From a virus, in the IMG/VR virus record IMGVR_UViG_3300029309_000183, positions 1-32,141 of that record: a DNA stretch of 32,141 nucleotides. One strand, given 5' to 3'. Shown here piece by piece: positions 8,035 to 16,773 of this stretch. The position numbers and the translations under genes were made by a program. Numbering within the stretch: position 1 is the first letter of the stretch; every line of letters begins with the position of its first letter. The notes under the pieces are model-generated. The model worked only from the letters and a program-made list of their open reading frames with translations. It was not told the origin of the DNA and did no database searches.

Positions 8035-10410
8035 TTAGCTTAGTGTTGCCTGTCCTTGAATAACAGCAACTTGGTTTTGTGTGTTAGTAATATCTGTCTC
8101 AGTAACAAAGACTTGTGTCGGTTCTTGTGGAACTAAAGTACTCGTATTTGTAACAGGCGACAATTGAGGAGCAGTCCCTGCGCCTCCCGAAAAGTCAGGT
8201 GCTTTATTTCCATCACCTCCAGGACTTCCGCTTTGAAACTGTTGTTTACTTATTGTTGCAACGTTTGCAAGTCCGTTGGCGACAGCAAGTCCAGCGGCTA
8301 TAAAAGGTTGAGCAGGAAATAAAATACTTTTAGGGTTGGCGGCTGCCGCTGCAAAGATAGCATTAGCACCTTGATAAGTTTGTATTATTGCCTGTGCAAT
8401 TTGTAGTCTTTTATTTATCTCAAACGCTTTCTTTTGACTCTTCTCGTTATCTTTAGCAAACGCAGTTGTTAAGTTAATTAAAGCGTCAACACCTTGTGAC
8501 GCTAAACTTAACTTTGCATCCTCTAACGCAATTTGTCGTTCAAGTTCTTTTTGTTTATCTGCTTCGTCTTTTTCTTGAACTTCTTTCTTTTTTGCCTCTT
8601 CCTCTTTTCTAAATTTATCGTTTATTGCTGTAATGTCAGATTGTAATTTAGTTTGTAACGCTAATTCTAATTCAGCGTTGTCTTTAGCTAGTAAAAACTT
8701 TTCATCATATTGCTCAACTAAATTAGCAATCTCTTGTTCTTGTTCTGTATTTGTAACCTCTTGTAAAAGTTTAAACTGTTTGTCTTGCTCTTGTTGTTCT
8801 TTTAAATTAAACTCTTTTGTTAATTTTAAAATCTCTTGTTCACTTTCAAATCTTATTAAACGCCTTTCATTTTTTGTTAGTTCATCATTCTTTAACAAAT
8901 GATTTCTTTTCATTTTTTCAATCTCAATTAAGTCCTGTAACTCTTTTGCTGACGCTTCTTTTCTTGCTAATCTTAATTGAAATCTAGCCTCTGCGTCTTT
9001 TTGACCTAGTTTAATAGCTTCTTGTAACTTTTTATTAAAATCTTCTTGTGCTTTATTTATTTTTTTAATTGCTTCTTGAGCAATTTTAGCGTTATTTTTA
9101 CGGTCTTCATTATTAACTTGTGTAAATTTACTTTGCGCCTTTATTGCCTCCGCTTCTCTTTTTAACGCTTCGTCAGTTTCGTCAATTGCGGCAACTTGTT
9201 CCATCAATTCATCTGTAAATTGTTTTGAATTTGCGGCTGCTTGTGCTTCCAAATCAATTAAACTTGTAAGACCTCCAGCAACCATTAACAACCCAGTGAC
9301 ATACTCTTCAGTACCAACATTTTGTCCTGTTTGTGCGTCAATTTGTTCTTTTACAATTTCGGCAAATTTTTCTGCTCTTAAGTCTGCGAGTGCTTCCTGT
9401 TTTGCTTTTATAATAAGTAAATCTATATTTTCCTGAAGTGCTTGACTAACTGACTCAATACCGTCTTTTTCAGCGTCAACGTTGCTTAATAAATCTGGAT
9501 ATTCTTCTTGTAGTTCTTTGACAGCTTTTACTTTTTCTTCTCTCGTTTTAGATTCGTCATTTAAAACTTTTTGTAATTTATCAGCCGCTGATAATTCTTT
9601 ACTAATTGAGTCAATAGCTTTTTTTGTTGCTTCGTTCATTTCGGCTTGTGCCGCTGTTGTTCCTGTAATTAAGTTTTTTAACTTATCAAAGTTTGCAATT
9701 AATAAACCAATACCGACAACTAAAGCACCGATTCCAGTAGCAATTATTGCACCTTTCATTAATTTAAACGACTTTGTTGTTGCGTCTGTTGAAAGACCTA
9801 GTAATCTTTGTGCGACTGTTGTCGCTTTTATTACCATTAAATTAGCTTTTTCAGCCACATTTTTAGCAACTAAAACTATAGTACTTTCTTTTTCAAGATT
9901 CTTTCTTAAAGTTTCAACACCCATTAAAACACTCTGAGCCGCCTGAAGTTTTACCATAGTCTCTCGCAACTCTTCGCTTTCAACGCCACTCATAGCCATA
10001 ACACCTTGAAAAGCAGTAAATCCAGCAACGACAGTTGTTCCAATGTCAAGAGCCGCTTGAAGTTTAACTCCGTCATTTGCTAATCTATTTACCTCGTTTT
10101 GAATATCAATATAACGGTCTTTTAAGGCCGCTGCTTTTTGTATTGCTTCTTTTCCTAGAGGCGAAGTTCGTCCAGCCTCTAACGCAATAGCTTGGTATTG
10201 TTGAATTTGTTTATTCATTGCCCGTATATTAACGGGTGCTTCCTCTATCTCTTTATTTAAAGCGTCAAACTGTTGTTGTAACGTTTTAGTTTCTTTGTCA
10301 GATGAATCTAAAGTTTTATTTAGTTTCTTAGTTGCTTTTTCTAAGTTTCCTAAATTCGTTACTGATTTTCCTGTTTGAACGTCTAATTCTAATGCTATTT
10401 TTTCTGCCAT
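8035..10410 (-). CDS. Tape measure protein
   Basis: 791 residues. It is long and helical, with coiled coils at the start (LGNLEKATKKLNKTLDSSD) and centre (charged EKMKRNHLLKNDELTKNERR), a membrane-type segment (IIATGIGALVVGIGLLIANF), Ala-rich helices near residues 680-730, and a Gly/Pro-rich C-terminus. This is the classic tape measure plan: the protein fills the tail tube, sets its length and is ejected with the DNA. At about 0.15 nm per residue a tail near 120 nm is predicted, which supports a siphovirus-like morphology. Its stop-to-start spacing to the upstream 1024-residue tail gene is one base, so they are co-translated. Confidence 0.85.
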   Translation of the reverse strand: MAEKIALELDVQTGKSVTNLGNLEKATKKLNKTLDSSDKETKTLQQQFDALNKEIEEAPVNIRAMNKQIQQYQAIALEAGRTSPLGKEAIQKAAALKDRYIDIQNEVNRLANDGVKLQAALDIGTTVVAGFTAFQGVMAMSGVESEELRETMVKLQAAQSVLMGVETLRKNLEKESTIVLVAKNVAEKANLMVIKATTVAQRLLGLSTDATTKSFKLMKGAIIATGIGALVVGIGLLIANFDKLKNLITGTTAAQAEMNEATKKAIDSISKELSAADKLQKVLNDESKTREEKVKAVKELQEEYPDLLSNVDAEKDGIESVSQALQENIDLLIIKAKQEALADLRAEKFAEIVKEQIDAQTGQNVGTEEYVTGLLMVAGGLTSLIDLEAQAAANSKQFTDELMEQVAAIDETDEALKREAEAIKAQSKFTQVNNEDRKNNAKIAQEAIKKINKAQEDFNKKLQEAIKLGQKDAEARFQLRLARKEASAKELQDLIEIEKMKRNHLLKNDELTKNERRLIRFESEQEILKLTKEFNLKEQQEQDKQFKLLQEVTNTEQEQEIANLVEQYDEKFLLAKDNAELELALQTKLQSDITAINDKFRKEEEAKKKEVQEKDEADKQKELERQIALEDAKLSLASQGVDALINLTTAFAKDNEKSQKKAFEINKRLQIAQAIIQTYQGANAIFAAAAANPKSILFPAQPFIAAGLAVANGLANVATISKQQFQSGSPGGDGNKAPDFSGGAGTAPQLSPVTNTSTLVPQEPTQVFVTETDITNTQNQVAVIQGQATLS

Positions 10411-10411
10411 T

Positions 10412-13400
10412 TTATTTAGTGCTTATAATATTGTATGTAACTCCATCCCATTGAACCTGAACAGTATCAAACGCAGATGTTAAAGTGTAAGTAGTTGAGC
10501 CATCTATCAAACGAGTTGGTGCGCTTAATATAGCTTGATTTGCTGAGTGTAATTTTTTAAACGTCCAAGTTTTACCGTAAGTCGATTCTGTTGCAAACGT
10601 CATTGTGACATTACCTCCCGAAGTGTCAATTAAAAAAGTGCTTACACTCTCAACGGCTTTACTGTTTACGCTAACCTCTTTAGTTGCTCCAGGCCCTTGC
10701 TCAACTCCGTTTAAAAAACTTATGTTGTTGTTTGCTATTATTGTGTTATTAGTATTTAATATACTTACGTTTTTAACTCCTTGAATTAGATTGTTATTTC
10801 CTGTAATTGTTACATTTTCAGAACCAGCCTCAACGTAATTATTAGAACCTATTATAGTTATGTTTTTTGCTGTTGCGTCAATATAATTATTAGACCCTAA
10901 AGCGTTAATCATATTGTTGTTTATAATATTGTTATTTGTGTGCTGTATCATTCCGCTTTGATATAACGGAGTGTTTTCACTAGCAATTAATCCGACTCCT
11001 CCATTTGCTACCGCTGTTGTTGGTGTAAATACTGTTGCTAATTTAATTTTTAAAAACTCGCATTTAGTCACAGGATTAGACGGATTATAATTCTCTATTT
11101 TATTAAGTCTAAAATAAGAACCGTTAAAGTAATATTGTTTTTTAAACGAAAGGTTTTTTATGTCGCCAGGCGTAAGATGAAAATATGCGTTTACTATTTT
11201 ACTATTTATGTCCGTTATCTCTTCAATAAACTTAGAGTAATATTTATTATATAAATTATTATTTGTAAAAGTTATATCATAAAAAGTGTCGTCATAATAT
11301 ACTTCTTTAGTAAGTCCAAAGTTTATATCTATCGTTGGAGTAAAAGGGTCGTTAAAGTGACCAGCATACGGATAGGTTGTCATAAAATTTGCACTAGGCG
11401 TTGTTGACAATTTATTTTCATAATAAAGCCAACCCTGAGCAGTTGCTTTTAATCCTCCGTAATATAATATTCTAATATTAGACTCAGTTTTAGATTGTCC
11501 GTTATTGTCGTCATATTTCTTAATTGTAGCAATAACCCTATCTTGATTAAGTTGTCCGACTATTGGAGTAGGCGAAAATATAACTTCAGTCTTTTTTGTT
11601 TTTTGTAAAAACTCGTTATTTATTTCGTGCTTTCTTTCTCCGTAACATTCATTCCAAGTGTCTAAGTACAATTGATTATAATAATCTTTGTCGTCTTTGT
11701 ATTTGTACAAATATTCTTTTGAGTCAACTTTAGCCATAGGCAAAGACTCAATATTTTGAGAAAAGTCTAATTTTTGAGACCAATCGACAATCGTATTATT
11801 ATAAAAGTCCTCTCTAGGTTCTATTAATAAATTCTTTTTATTTGCTTCGTCTGGCTGTATATACAAATTAAACATCTTTACAATAGACATAAAGAAGTCC
11901 TTTTGTTTTATCTTCTTAGGAATTACGTCAGTATAATTAATACTATTCCCTTCGACATAAGTATTATTAACAACTTTATTTTTAAAAATACCGTTTGCAA
12001 CATTTAACTCAACTGTTCCAGTATATGCCTTTGTTCCACAATCGCCTAAAGTAAACGCTCCAGGCTCAACAAATAAAGGTTGAAAGCCTGTGCTATAATT
12101 ACATCCAGTGTAATATAAATCGAATATATTGTCCTCTTGACCATATAAAGAACTCTGAATAACTATTTGTATAATGTCGCCACTTTCAACAAACTCACTT
12201 TGAGCAGTAATCCAATAACGATTAGGTTGAACAGATTGTTGTCTAGGGTCTGTTGTTGACCAAATAGCAGTTCCATAAACATTGCCATTAAGAACAACGT
12301 CTCTCTTATTATCAATAGTTTCGAAGTAGTCGTTATCTGGATAAGTAGCTCCCGTAGTTGTAACGCTAGTCGTTCCTCCTACAATTGTATCTGTATAAGT
12401 AATGTTAAAACGCTTACTTCCTAAAACTCCAGTCTCAACAGGCGTAGTTGTTCCGAAGGGTGTATAAGTGTAACCTCCTTTAGCATTTCCTGCGCTGTCT
12501 GTATGTAATAAAAATATCTTACCTTCTATTGCTGTAATACAGTTTACATCGTTTGTCGGTGTTGCTCCTGTTCCATACGCTTGTGGCGTAAACGTTCCCG
12601 TTAAATCTACCTCAAATTGAAAGTCATAAGACCCTGTTTGATTACAAGTATATTTACCCGTTGTAGTGTCATAAACTCCGTTAGGGTCTGTCTCTGTAAT
12701 CATTTTAATATCATAGCTCGGGTCGTCTGTATCTCTATGAGTAATTAACGCTTGACTTGCTGAGCTAGTCGCTTGAAATTGCGCCTCAGTTGCTGAGAAT
12801 ATTCTTTGACTTATTGACGTTGACGATAACTTAAAGTCTTTACCACTAAAAGGAATTATTAATTTGTTAAAAGGGTCTGACGTTAAAAACGTTGAGGTGT
12901 AAGTATATCCAGCAGCGGCAAACATTTTGTCAATGTAGTCTTTTGCATATGTTGCTGGAAAAAAGTCAACTACTCCCCATTCATTTAAATCTAATGACGA
13001 AGCATAGTCAATCATAGGATAAACATAACCAGATGACGCAGACCAAGAAGCAACCTGATTTGCTTTAGTCCAATCGTGATTAAGAGTACTCCAATTCATT
13101 GAAGCATCGTCAAGTTCTTTGTCGCCTAAAGCGTTAACAAAGTTTCCTAAGCGTCCAATAATAACACACTCATAAGAAATTAAACCGTCTGTATTATTTA
13201 CTTTTTTTAGTTGTAGATAACCGTCAATTTGTACCTCTCCATCTACTAAGTAAACAACGTCTGTTTTTAAATTAGGATTAAAAGTTTGTAAAGACGTATT
13301 AATATCAAAGATGTGTTCAAATATTTTATTAATCTTTTTAGAACCTGGAATAGTTATCGTCTTTGAAAAGTCCGCTTTTCTTGTGTCAGGCTTTGCAATG

Positions 13401-13486
13401 TCAGCAATATTAAAAGTTAAGTTAGGGTTTAAAGACTCTATTAACTCAATCGTTTGTCCGTCAATATATAGTTCTTCTTTTATCAT
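10412..13486 (-). CDS. Large tail hub/fibre protein with Asn-rich beta-solenoid
   Basis: 1024 residues. The N-terminus (LYIDGQTIELIESLNPNLTF, KTITIPGSKKINKIFEHIFD) matches a large tail protein widespread in Bacteroidota phages, probably baseplate or hub. The middle is beta-rich. Residues about 850-927 contain four Asn-rich 16-residue repeats (SNNYIDATAKNITIIG, SNNYVEAGSENVTITG, then two more degenerate copies), which should fold as a right-handed beta-solenoid. A last domain of about 95 residues (GKTWTFKKLHSANQAILSA) resembles a small fibre tip. It overlaps the 37-residue gene upstream by an ATGA junction and sits directly before the tape measure gene, an unusual order. The precise virion position is not shown by the sequence. 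Confidence 0.65.
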   Translation of the reverse strand: MIKEELYIDGQTIELIESLNPNLTFNIADIAKPDTRKADFSKTITIPGSKKINKIFEHIFDINTSLQTFNPNLKTDVVYLVDGEVQIDGYLQLKKVNNTDGLISYECVIIGRLGNFVNALGDKELDDASMNWSTLNHDWTKANQVASWSASSGYVYPMIDYASSLDLNEWGVVDFFPATYAKDYIDKMFAAAGYTYTSTFLTSDPFNKLIIPFSGKDFKLSSTSISQRIFSATEAQFQATSSASQALITHRDTDDPSYDIKMITETDPNGVYDTTTGKYTCNQTGSYDFQFEVDLTGTFTPQAYGTGATPTNDVNCITAIEGKIFLLHTDSAGNAKGGYTYTPFGTTTPVETGVLGSKRFNITYTDTIVGGTTSVTTTGATYPDNDYFETIDNKRDVVLNGNVYGTAIWSTTDPRQQSVQPNRYWITAQSEFVESGDIIQIVIQSSLYGQEDNIFDLYYTGCNYSTGFQPLFVEPGAFTLGDCGTKAYTGTVELNVANGIFKNKVVNNTYVEGNSINYTDVIPKKIKQKDFFMSIVKMFNLYIQPDEANKKNLLIEPREDFYNNTIVDWSQKLDFSQNIESLPMAKVDSKEYLYKYKDDKDYYNQLYLDTWNECYGERKHEINNEFLQKTKKTEVIFSPTPIVGQLNQDRVIATIKKYDDNNGQSKTESNIRILYYGGLKATAQGWLYYENKLSTTPSANFMTTYPYAGHFNDPFTPTIDINFGLTKEVYYDDTFYDITFTNNNLYNKYYSKFIEEITDINSKIVNAYFHLTPGDIKNLSFKKQYYFNGSYFRLNKIENYNPSNPVTKCEFLKIKLATVFTPTTAVANGGVGLIASENTPLYQSGMIQHTNNNIINNNMINALGSNNYIDATAKNITIIGSNNYVEAGSENVTITGNNNLIQGVKNVSILNTNNTIIANNNISFLNGVEQGPGATKEVSVNSKAVESVSTFLIDTSGGNVTMTFATESTYGKTWTFKKLHSANQAILSAPTRLIDGSTTYTLTSAFDTVQVQWDGVTYNIISTK

Positions 13487-13596
13487 CCTGAACAGCTTTC
13501 GCAGTTATCGTCATCAATGTTACAAGTACGTTCTGGAACTGGCATCTTTTCCAATTCTCTTAACATCTTTTCAAATTCAGTTTCTTTCTTTTCCAT
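13483..13596 (-). CDS. 37-residue Cys-containing microprotein between tail genes
   Basis: The frame MEKKETEFEKMLRELEKMPV... ends CNIDDDNCESCSG, with three Cys in eleven residues after a short charged helix. It starts two bases after the stop of the 447-residue gene and its stop overlaps the ATG of the 1024-residue gene (ATGA), leaving no spare bases. The tight fit argues for a real gene. The Cys cluster could bind metal or iron-sulphur during tail assembly, but that is a guess. Confidence 0.55.
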   Translation of the reverse strand: MEKKETEFEKMLRELEKMPVPERTCNIDDDNCESCSG

Positions 13597-13598
13597 AA

Positions 13599-14942
13599 TT
13601 AAAATCTTTGTCTGTAATTATCAACTCCAAATTCTAGGTTTACCTCTAAATTAAACATCTTATCAACTTTGCTTCTTTTCTCTTCCCAATTGCCCTCTAT
13701 ATTTTTTATTGGTATTCTTTTATTGTTTTCGTGTAAGTATATCTCAGGCGATTCAATCAACTCTAATAACCAATTAAATGTGTCAGCGTCAACCCAATCA
13801 GACGTTAGTTTCATTTTAGGTTTAGACGTTGTGTAATATTGCACTTTTTGTCTATCGCTTATAGAGTAATTAATAACACCAACAGACGATAAGTTTTCAG
13901 GGTTCTGTTTAAAAAACTTTCTCTCAATCTCTTCGCTTCGTTTGCTTACCTTAGTAAAATTAAAACAATCAAAACCTCCTAAAGAATTAAGAAACTCTAA
14001 ACGCCTTGTCTCGTATCTACATTCAGACTCAATATTAAAAAACATTTTCTTAGTTTTTATTGTAGTTGAATTATATAACGCTACACTATAAGAAGTTGCT
14101 GAGGTTGATATTACTGGCTGACTACCCGACAAGAACTCTGCCGCTGCTACGTTGTTAAGCGTTTGAGGTGAACAAGCAACGCTAACGTGATGTTCTGTAA
14201 CTCCTGTCGGTTTTCTTAACTCTGACGTTGATAATATACTCCCTGATGCGTCATATTCGTCTATAATAACTCTATCGATAGGAAAATTAGCGTGGTCGTA
14301 TAAAAACGACAAATAACCTTCGTCTGTTATTTCGACTTTAACATTTTCGCTTCGATTAGGATTTAACGAGTTCGGTTCGTTTGTTAACCAATCTGAGCGA
14401 GTAGCACCTGAGCCAACAACATAGTCCTTAAATTTGTCTGTAACTTGCCAGTCGTAAAAGTTTAAAACGTTACCTCTGTAATTAGGTAAAGCACTATTAA
14501 AAACAATAAAGTCGTAAAAGTTAGCATCCTCTAAAGGACTAGGAAAAGAAACTGTTTGATTTAACGACTGTGTTAATGTGCCACCGTTATAATGTTCCCA
14601 ACCAAAACGAATTTTAAATTGTCTCCAAGATGCGTCATCGTAATAGTTAGCACCTTCTGAATTATCAAACATAGCCTCTTGATTAGTTTGATTAATTTCG
14701 CTTAGTACGTTTTGAACATATGACTCCATAACGCCATTCATATTGACTCTTCCGAATCCGTCAGAACGTACAGGAGTTTTTAATCTCGATAATAGAACAA
14801 CGCCTGTCGTTTCGTATATATCAATAATATATTGAAAACCTTCATAGCCTCTAGTTGTTGCGTCTGACTCTTTAACAACAATCTCAACAGGGTTGTAAAC
14901 TGTCCTATAATTTTGCGGTAAATTGCTTACTGTTATACTCAT
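13599..14942 (-). CDS. Tail structural protein
   Basis: 447 residues, largely beta. The start (ITVSNLPQNYRTVYNPVEIV, GYEGFQYIIDIYETTGVVLL, LKTPVRSDGFGRVNMNG) matches a family I know from Bacteroidota phage tail clusters, usually called minor tail or distal tail protein. The C-terminal third (KMKLTSDWVDADTFNWLLELIESP is longer than shown motifs need; note TFNWLLELIESPEIYLHEN) also fits tail proteins. It overlaps the upstream gp10-like gene by four bases. No enzymatic motif was seen. The function is from context and family resemblance only. Confidence 0.55.
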   Translation of the reverse strand: MSITVSNLPQNYRTVYNPVEIVVKESDATTRGYEGFQYIIDIYETTGVVLLSRLKTPVRSDGFGRVNMNGVMESYVQNVLSEINQTNQEAMFDNSEGANYYDDASWRQFKIRFGWEHYNGGTLTQSLNQTVSFPSPLEDANFYDFIVFNSALPNYRGNVLNFYDWQVTDKFKDYVVGSGATRSDWLTNEPNSLNPNRSENVKVEITDEGYLSFLYDHANFPIDRVIIDEYDASGSILSTSELRKPTGVTEHHVSVACSPQTLNNVAAAEFLSGSQPVISTSATSYSVALYNSTTIKTKKMFFNIESECRYETRRLEFLNSLGGFDCFNFTKVSKRSEEIERKFFKQNPENLSSVGVINYSISDRQKVQYYTTSKPKMKLTSDWVDADTFNWLLELIESPEIYLHENNKRIPIKNIEGNWEEKRSKVDKMFNLEVNLEFGVDNYRQRF

Positions 14943-15511
14943 TTCTTTAAAATCTTTTTCATTCCTTTTGTTAACTTACTTGTAGTAATAATTCTAATAT
15001 CTTTTTTAAACTGATTAAACGCTTCGCCTGTAAAGGTTTCTTTCATACAGTCGTCAAAGAAAAAACGAGGTCTTATTCCTTTATGTGCTATTGATGTCCT
15101 TACAGCATATGCGTTAAGTCCTTTACTTTCTGCCCATTCTCTTATCTGACTAACTCTCGGCCCTTTCTTAAAACTATAAGGCGAGTTAGGCGCTTTAAGT
15201 TCCCAGGGTTGATTATTACTTTTTCTATTTCCTCCAATACCTCTAACACCTTGATTTAAAAAATCGTAATAGTCAGCCATAAACAAAGTAGCAACCATAC
15301 GCTGACCAAACATCTCGACAGGCATCCTGACAGTATCTTTTAAATTGCCTTTAAAGTTTAAACCTTTTTCGTCAATAGTTTGTTTTAAACAAAAAACCAT
15401 TTCAGCGGCAATGTTTCCCATAACTTGAGACATCGTTGTAGGATTATCAACAACAACTTCCTCTAACTGAGAAACGTCAAAACCCATTATATCAAAAGGG
15501 TCGTTACTCAT
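14939..15511 (-). CDS. Tail completion protein, HK97 gp10-like
   Basis: 190 residues. The centre (FMADYYDFLNQGVRGIGG, NSPYSFKKGPRVSQIREWAE) and the GIRPRFFFDD segment follow the layout of HK97 gp10-type tail completion proteins, where a Y-x-x-F/L-x-x-G element is followed by a predicted helix and a C-terminal strand. Its ATG lies within the TGA that ends the -1-frame extension of the tail chaperone (ATGA-type overlap). That independently supports the -1 frame being translated. It is likely a joining protein between head and tail. Confidence is moderate because the similarity is general. Confidence 0.5.
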   Translation of the reverse strand: MSNDPFDIMGFDVSQLEEVVVDNPTTMSQVMGNIAAEMVFCLKQTIDEKGLNFKGNLKDTVRMPVEMFGQRMVATLFMADYYDFLNQGVRGIGGNRKSNNQPWELKAPNSPYSFKKGPRVSQIREWAESKGLNAYAVRTSIAHKGIRPRFFFDDCMKETFTGEAFNQFKKDIRIITTSKLTKGMKKILKK

Positions 15512-15786
15512 CGTCTTTTAATTTTTTGCATTGAGTCATTATGTATCTGTCTTTCCATCTTTTGTTTATCGCTATAATAAGCAACTACGTTTAACGCTTT
15601 AATAACTTCCCACGCTAGAACCTCATCCCACTTGTCAATCCTACTGTTAGTCAAATTGTCTAATGTTGACCACCAACCCCAACGCTCAGCGAATCCAGTT
15701 CCTCTTTTGACTCTTTCATTATCCTCTTCGCTTTCGCTATCAAAGAGGTTTTTATATCTTTTGTTAAGTTCGGTAAGTGATTGTAA
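15508..15786 (-). CDS. -1-frame extension of the tail assembly chaperone (made only by frameshift)
   Basis: In the frame -1 relative to 15660-16304, an open stretch of 92 codons runs from just after the T9 run to a TGA at 15510-15508. Its protein (LQSLTELNKRYKNLF, GTGFAERWGWWSTLDNL, KWDEVLAWEVIKALNVVAYY) looks fully natural and contains the W-G-W motif I know from the second half of Bacteroidota phage tail chaperones. There is no ATG, GTG or TTG start in this frame before the middle of the segment (a TTG within DNLTN), so it must be reached by slipping from the upstream frame. The resulting fusion would be 265 residues (173 + 92), analogous to lambda G-T. Confidence 0.75.
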   Translation of the reverse strand, partial: LQSLTELNKRYKNLFDSESEEDNERVKRGTGFAERWGWWSTLDNLTNSRIDKWDEVLAWEVIKALNVVAYYSDKQKMERQIHNDSMQKIKRR

Positions 15787-16304
15787 AAAAAAACACCAAT
15801 TGGATAAGCAATTGAAATCGGCATATTCTCTAAGAAGTTGTCTGCTGTCTCTCTAACGACTTCACCAGTAACTTTAACATCTCTCCATCTAAACCGCTTC
15901 TTCTCAATTGGTCGGCATATCGTAGTTAGTATTTTATGAAGGTTGTTAAATATTACTTCTTGATTGTCTTTAGCGTCTTGTAAGATTTCCATATTGTTTA
16001 TGTACTCTCCAAATAATAGTTTTTTAGCGTCTAATTTAAACTCATACCAATGAGAACCAATCTTAAAACGTTTGTTCTTTAACGTGTTAGGCAACTCAGT
16101 ATTTAAAAAAGCTAATTTCTTTTTTATTTTATGATAGTCGTCTAAACTTACGTTCTTAATAACTTCTTTCTTTTCGCCTGTTAATACGCAAAGAATATTA
16201 ATAACCCTTTGTATGTCACTCATTTCGGTGTTTAATATAGGTCTTAAATTAATATACTTTTGTAGCGTTATGTCGTCCCAGGACGTTGGTACAGTTATTT
16301 CCAT
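15660..16304 (-). CDS. Tail assembly chaperone, 0-frame product
   Basis: 214 residues starting MEITVPTSWDDITLQKYINL, helical throughout (SDIQRVINILCVLTGEKKEV, MEILQDAKDNQEVIFNNLHK). The family is known next to the tape measure and tail genes of Bacteroidota siphoviruses. At codons 171-173 (GTT TTT TTT) the gene crosses nine T. A -1 slip there leads into the 92-codon extension ending at 15508; without it, translation ends at 15660 after 41 more codons (YNHLPNLTKDIKTSLIAKAK...). Tail chaperones of siphoviruses bind the tape measure and normally come in a short and a frameshifted long form, matching this arrangement. The start lies one base after the shared 18-base element. Confidence 0.7.
   Translation of the reverse strand: MEITVPTSWDDITLQKYINLRPILNTEMSDIQRVINILCVLTGEKKEVIKNVSLDDYHKIKKKLAFLNTELPNTLKNKRFKIGSHWYEFKLDAKKLLFGEYINNMEILQDAKDNQEVIFNNLHKILTTICRPIEKKRFRWRDVKVTGEVVRETADNFLENMPISIAYPIGVFFYNHLPNLTKDIKTSLIAKAKRIMKESKEELDSLSVGVGGQH
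15785..15793 (-). other. T9 slippery site for -1 frameshift
   Basis: The minus strand has nine consecutive T within codons GTT TTT TTT TAC, so the heptamer T-TTT-TTT allows a -1 slip with full re-pairing. The 0 frame and the -1 frame both remain open afterwards. A homopolymer-length error in the assembly would mimic this and cannot be excluded from sequence alone. Confidence 0.65.
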
Positions 16305-16305
16305 A

Positions 16306-16323
16306 TTAGTATATATAACAAAT
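16306..16323 (-). promoter_or_regulatory. Shared 18-base element directly before the tail operon
   Basis: Exact second copy of ATTTGTTATATATACTAA, ending one base before the chaperone ATG at 16304. It follows two tandem terminators, so a new transcript should begin here. If TATATA is the -10 core, transcription would start at about the ATG, giving a leaderless mRNA. Alternatively this is a protein-binding site. See also 6808-6825. Confidence 0.55.
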
Positions 16324-16346
16324 TTTTCAATATTTACAATAAAGAC

Positions 16347-16387
16347 AAAAAAAAAGAGGAAACGCTCTTTTGCCGACTTCCTCTTTT
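16347..16387 (-). terminator. Rho-independent terminator (second of a tandem pair)
   Basis: The minus strand has a perfect ten-pair stem (AAAAGAGGAA with TTCCTCTTTT), a 16-base loop, and continues into a T run. It lies 35 bases after the first terminator at 16422-16449 and before the tail operon. Tandem terminators suggest that packaging and tail transcripts must be kept apart. Confidence 0.75.
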
Positions 16388-16421
16388 AGACCTTAATTAA
16401 TCCAAATCAAAACAAATATAC

Positions 16422-16449
16422 AAAAAAAAAGCTACTCGTTAAAGTAGCT
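16422..16449 (-). terminator. Rho-independent terminator (first of a tandem pair)
   Basis: On the minus strand AGCTACT pairs with AGTAGCT around a six-base loop and is followed by a run of nine T overlapping the stem base. It is placed 25 bases after the stop of the 90-residue gene at 16475. This is a textbook intrinsic terminator. Confidence 0.8.
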
Positions 16450-16474
16450 CTTAAATTATTTGTTTAGTGTTTAA

Positions 16475-16747
16475 TTATTTATTATCAGGAACTGTAGTTA
16501 TATTTTTTAATTGTGGATATTCATTCTCTCTAATAGTCCACTTATCAGTGTAACACTGCAAAATATCACTTTGACATAAACCAGTAGTATAACCATTCTC
16601 TATACAAACAACTAATATTTTTTTATTATCTAAAGATTTATATCTTAATTCATACATATCACTTTCCCACGCTACAAACTCATTGTTGTCTAGTAATAAT
16701 TTAATGTCGTCTAATCTATCTATTTCTTTTTGTGTTAAGTTTTCCAT
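16475..16747 (-). CDS. Hypothetical protein (90 aa) after the large terminase
   Basis: 90 residues (MENLTQKEIDRLDDIKLLLD, then SDMYELRYKSLDNKKILVVC). It is acidic at the start, with a beta-rich second half containing two Cys. I do not recognise a family. It forms a one-gene unit: a promoter-like sequence at 16774-16804 lies upstream and an intrinsic terminator at 16422-16449 downstream. An independently controlled single gene next to the iteron array at 16855-16905 could encode a regulator or host-takeover protein, but nothing in the sequence proves that. Confidence 0.6.
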   Translation of the reverse strand: MENLTQKEIDRLDDIKLLLDNNEFVAWESDMYELRYKSLDNKKILVVCIENGYTTGLCQSDILQCYTDKWTIRENEYPQLKNITTVPDNK

Positions 16748-16773
16748 TGTGTTTGTTTTAATTAATTACAATG

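Noticed and set aside
9482-9937. 151-codon open frame on the plus strand within the tape measure gene
   Set aside because: Composition (many Ser, Phe, Ala) is the typical complement of a helical Lys/Glu-rich gene. No regulatory signals support it.
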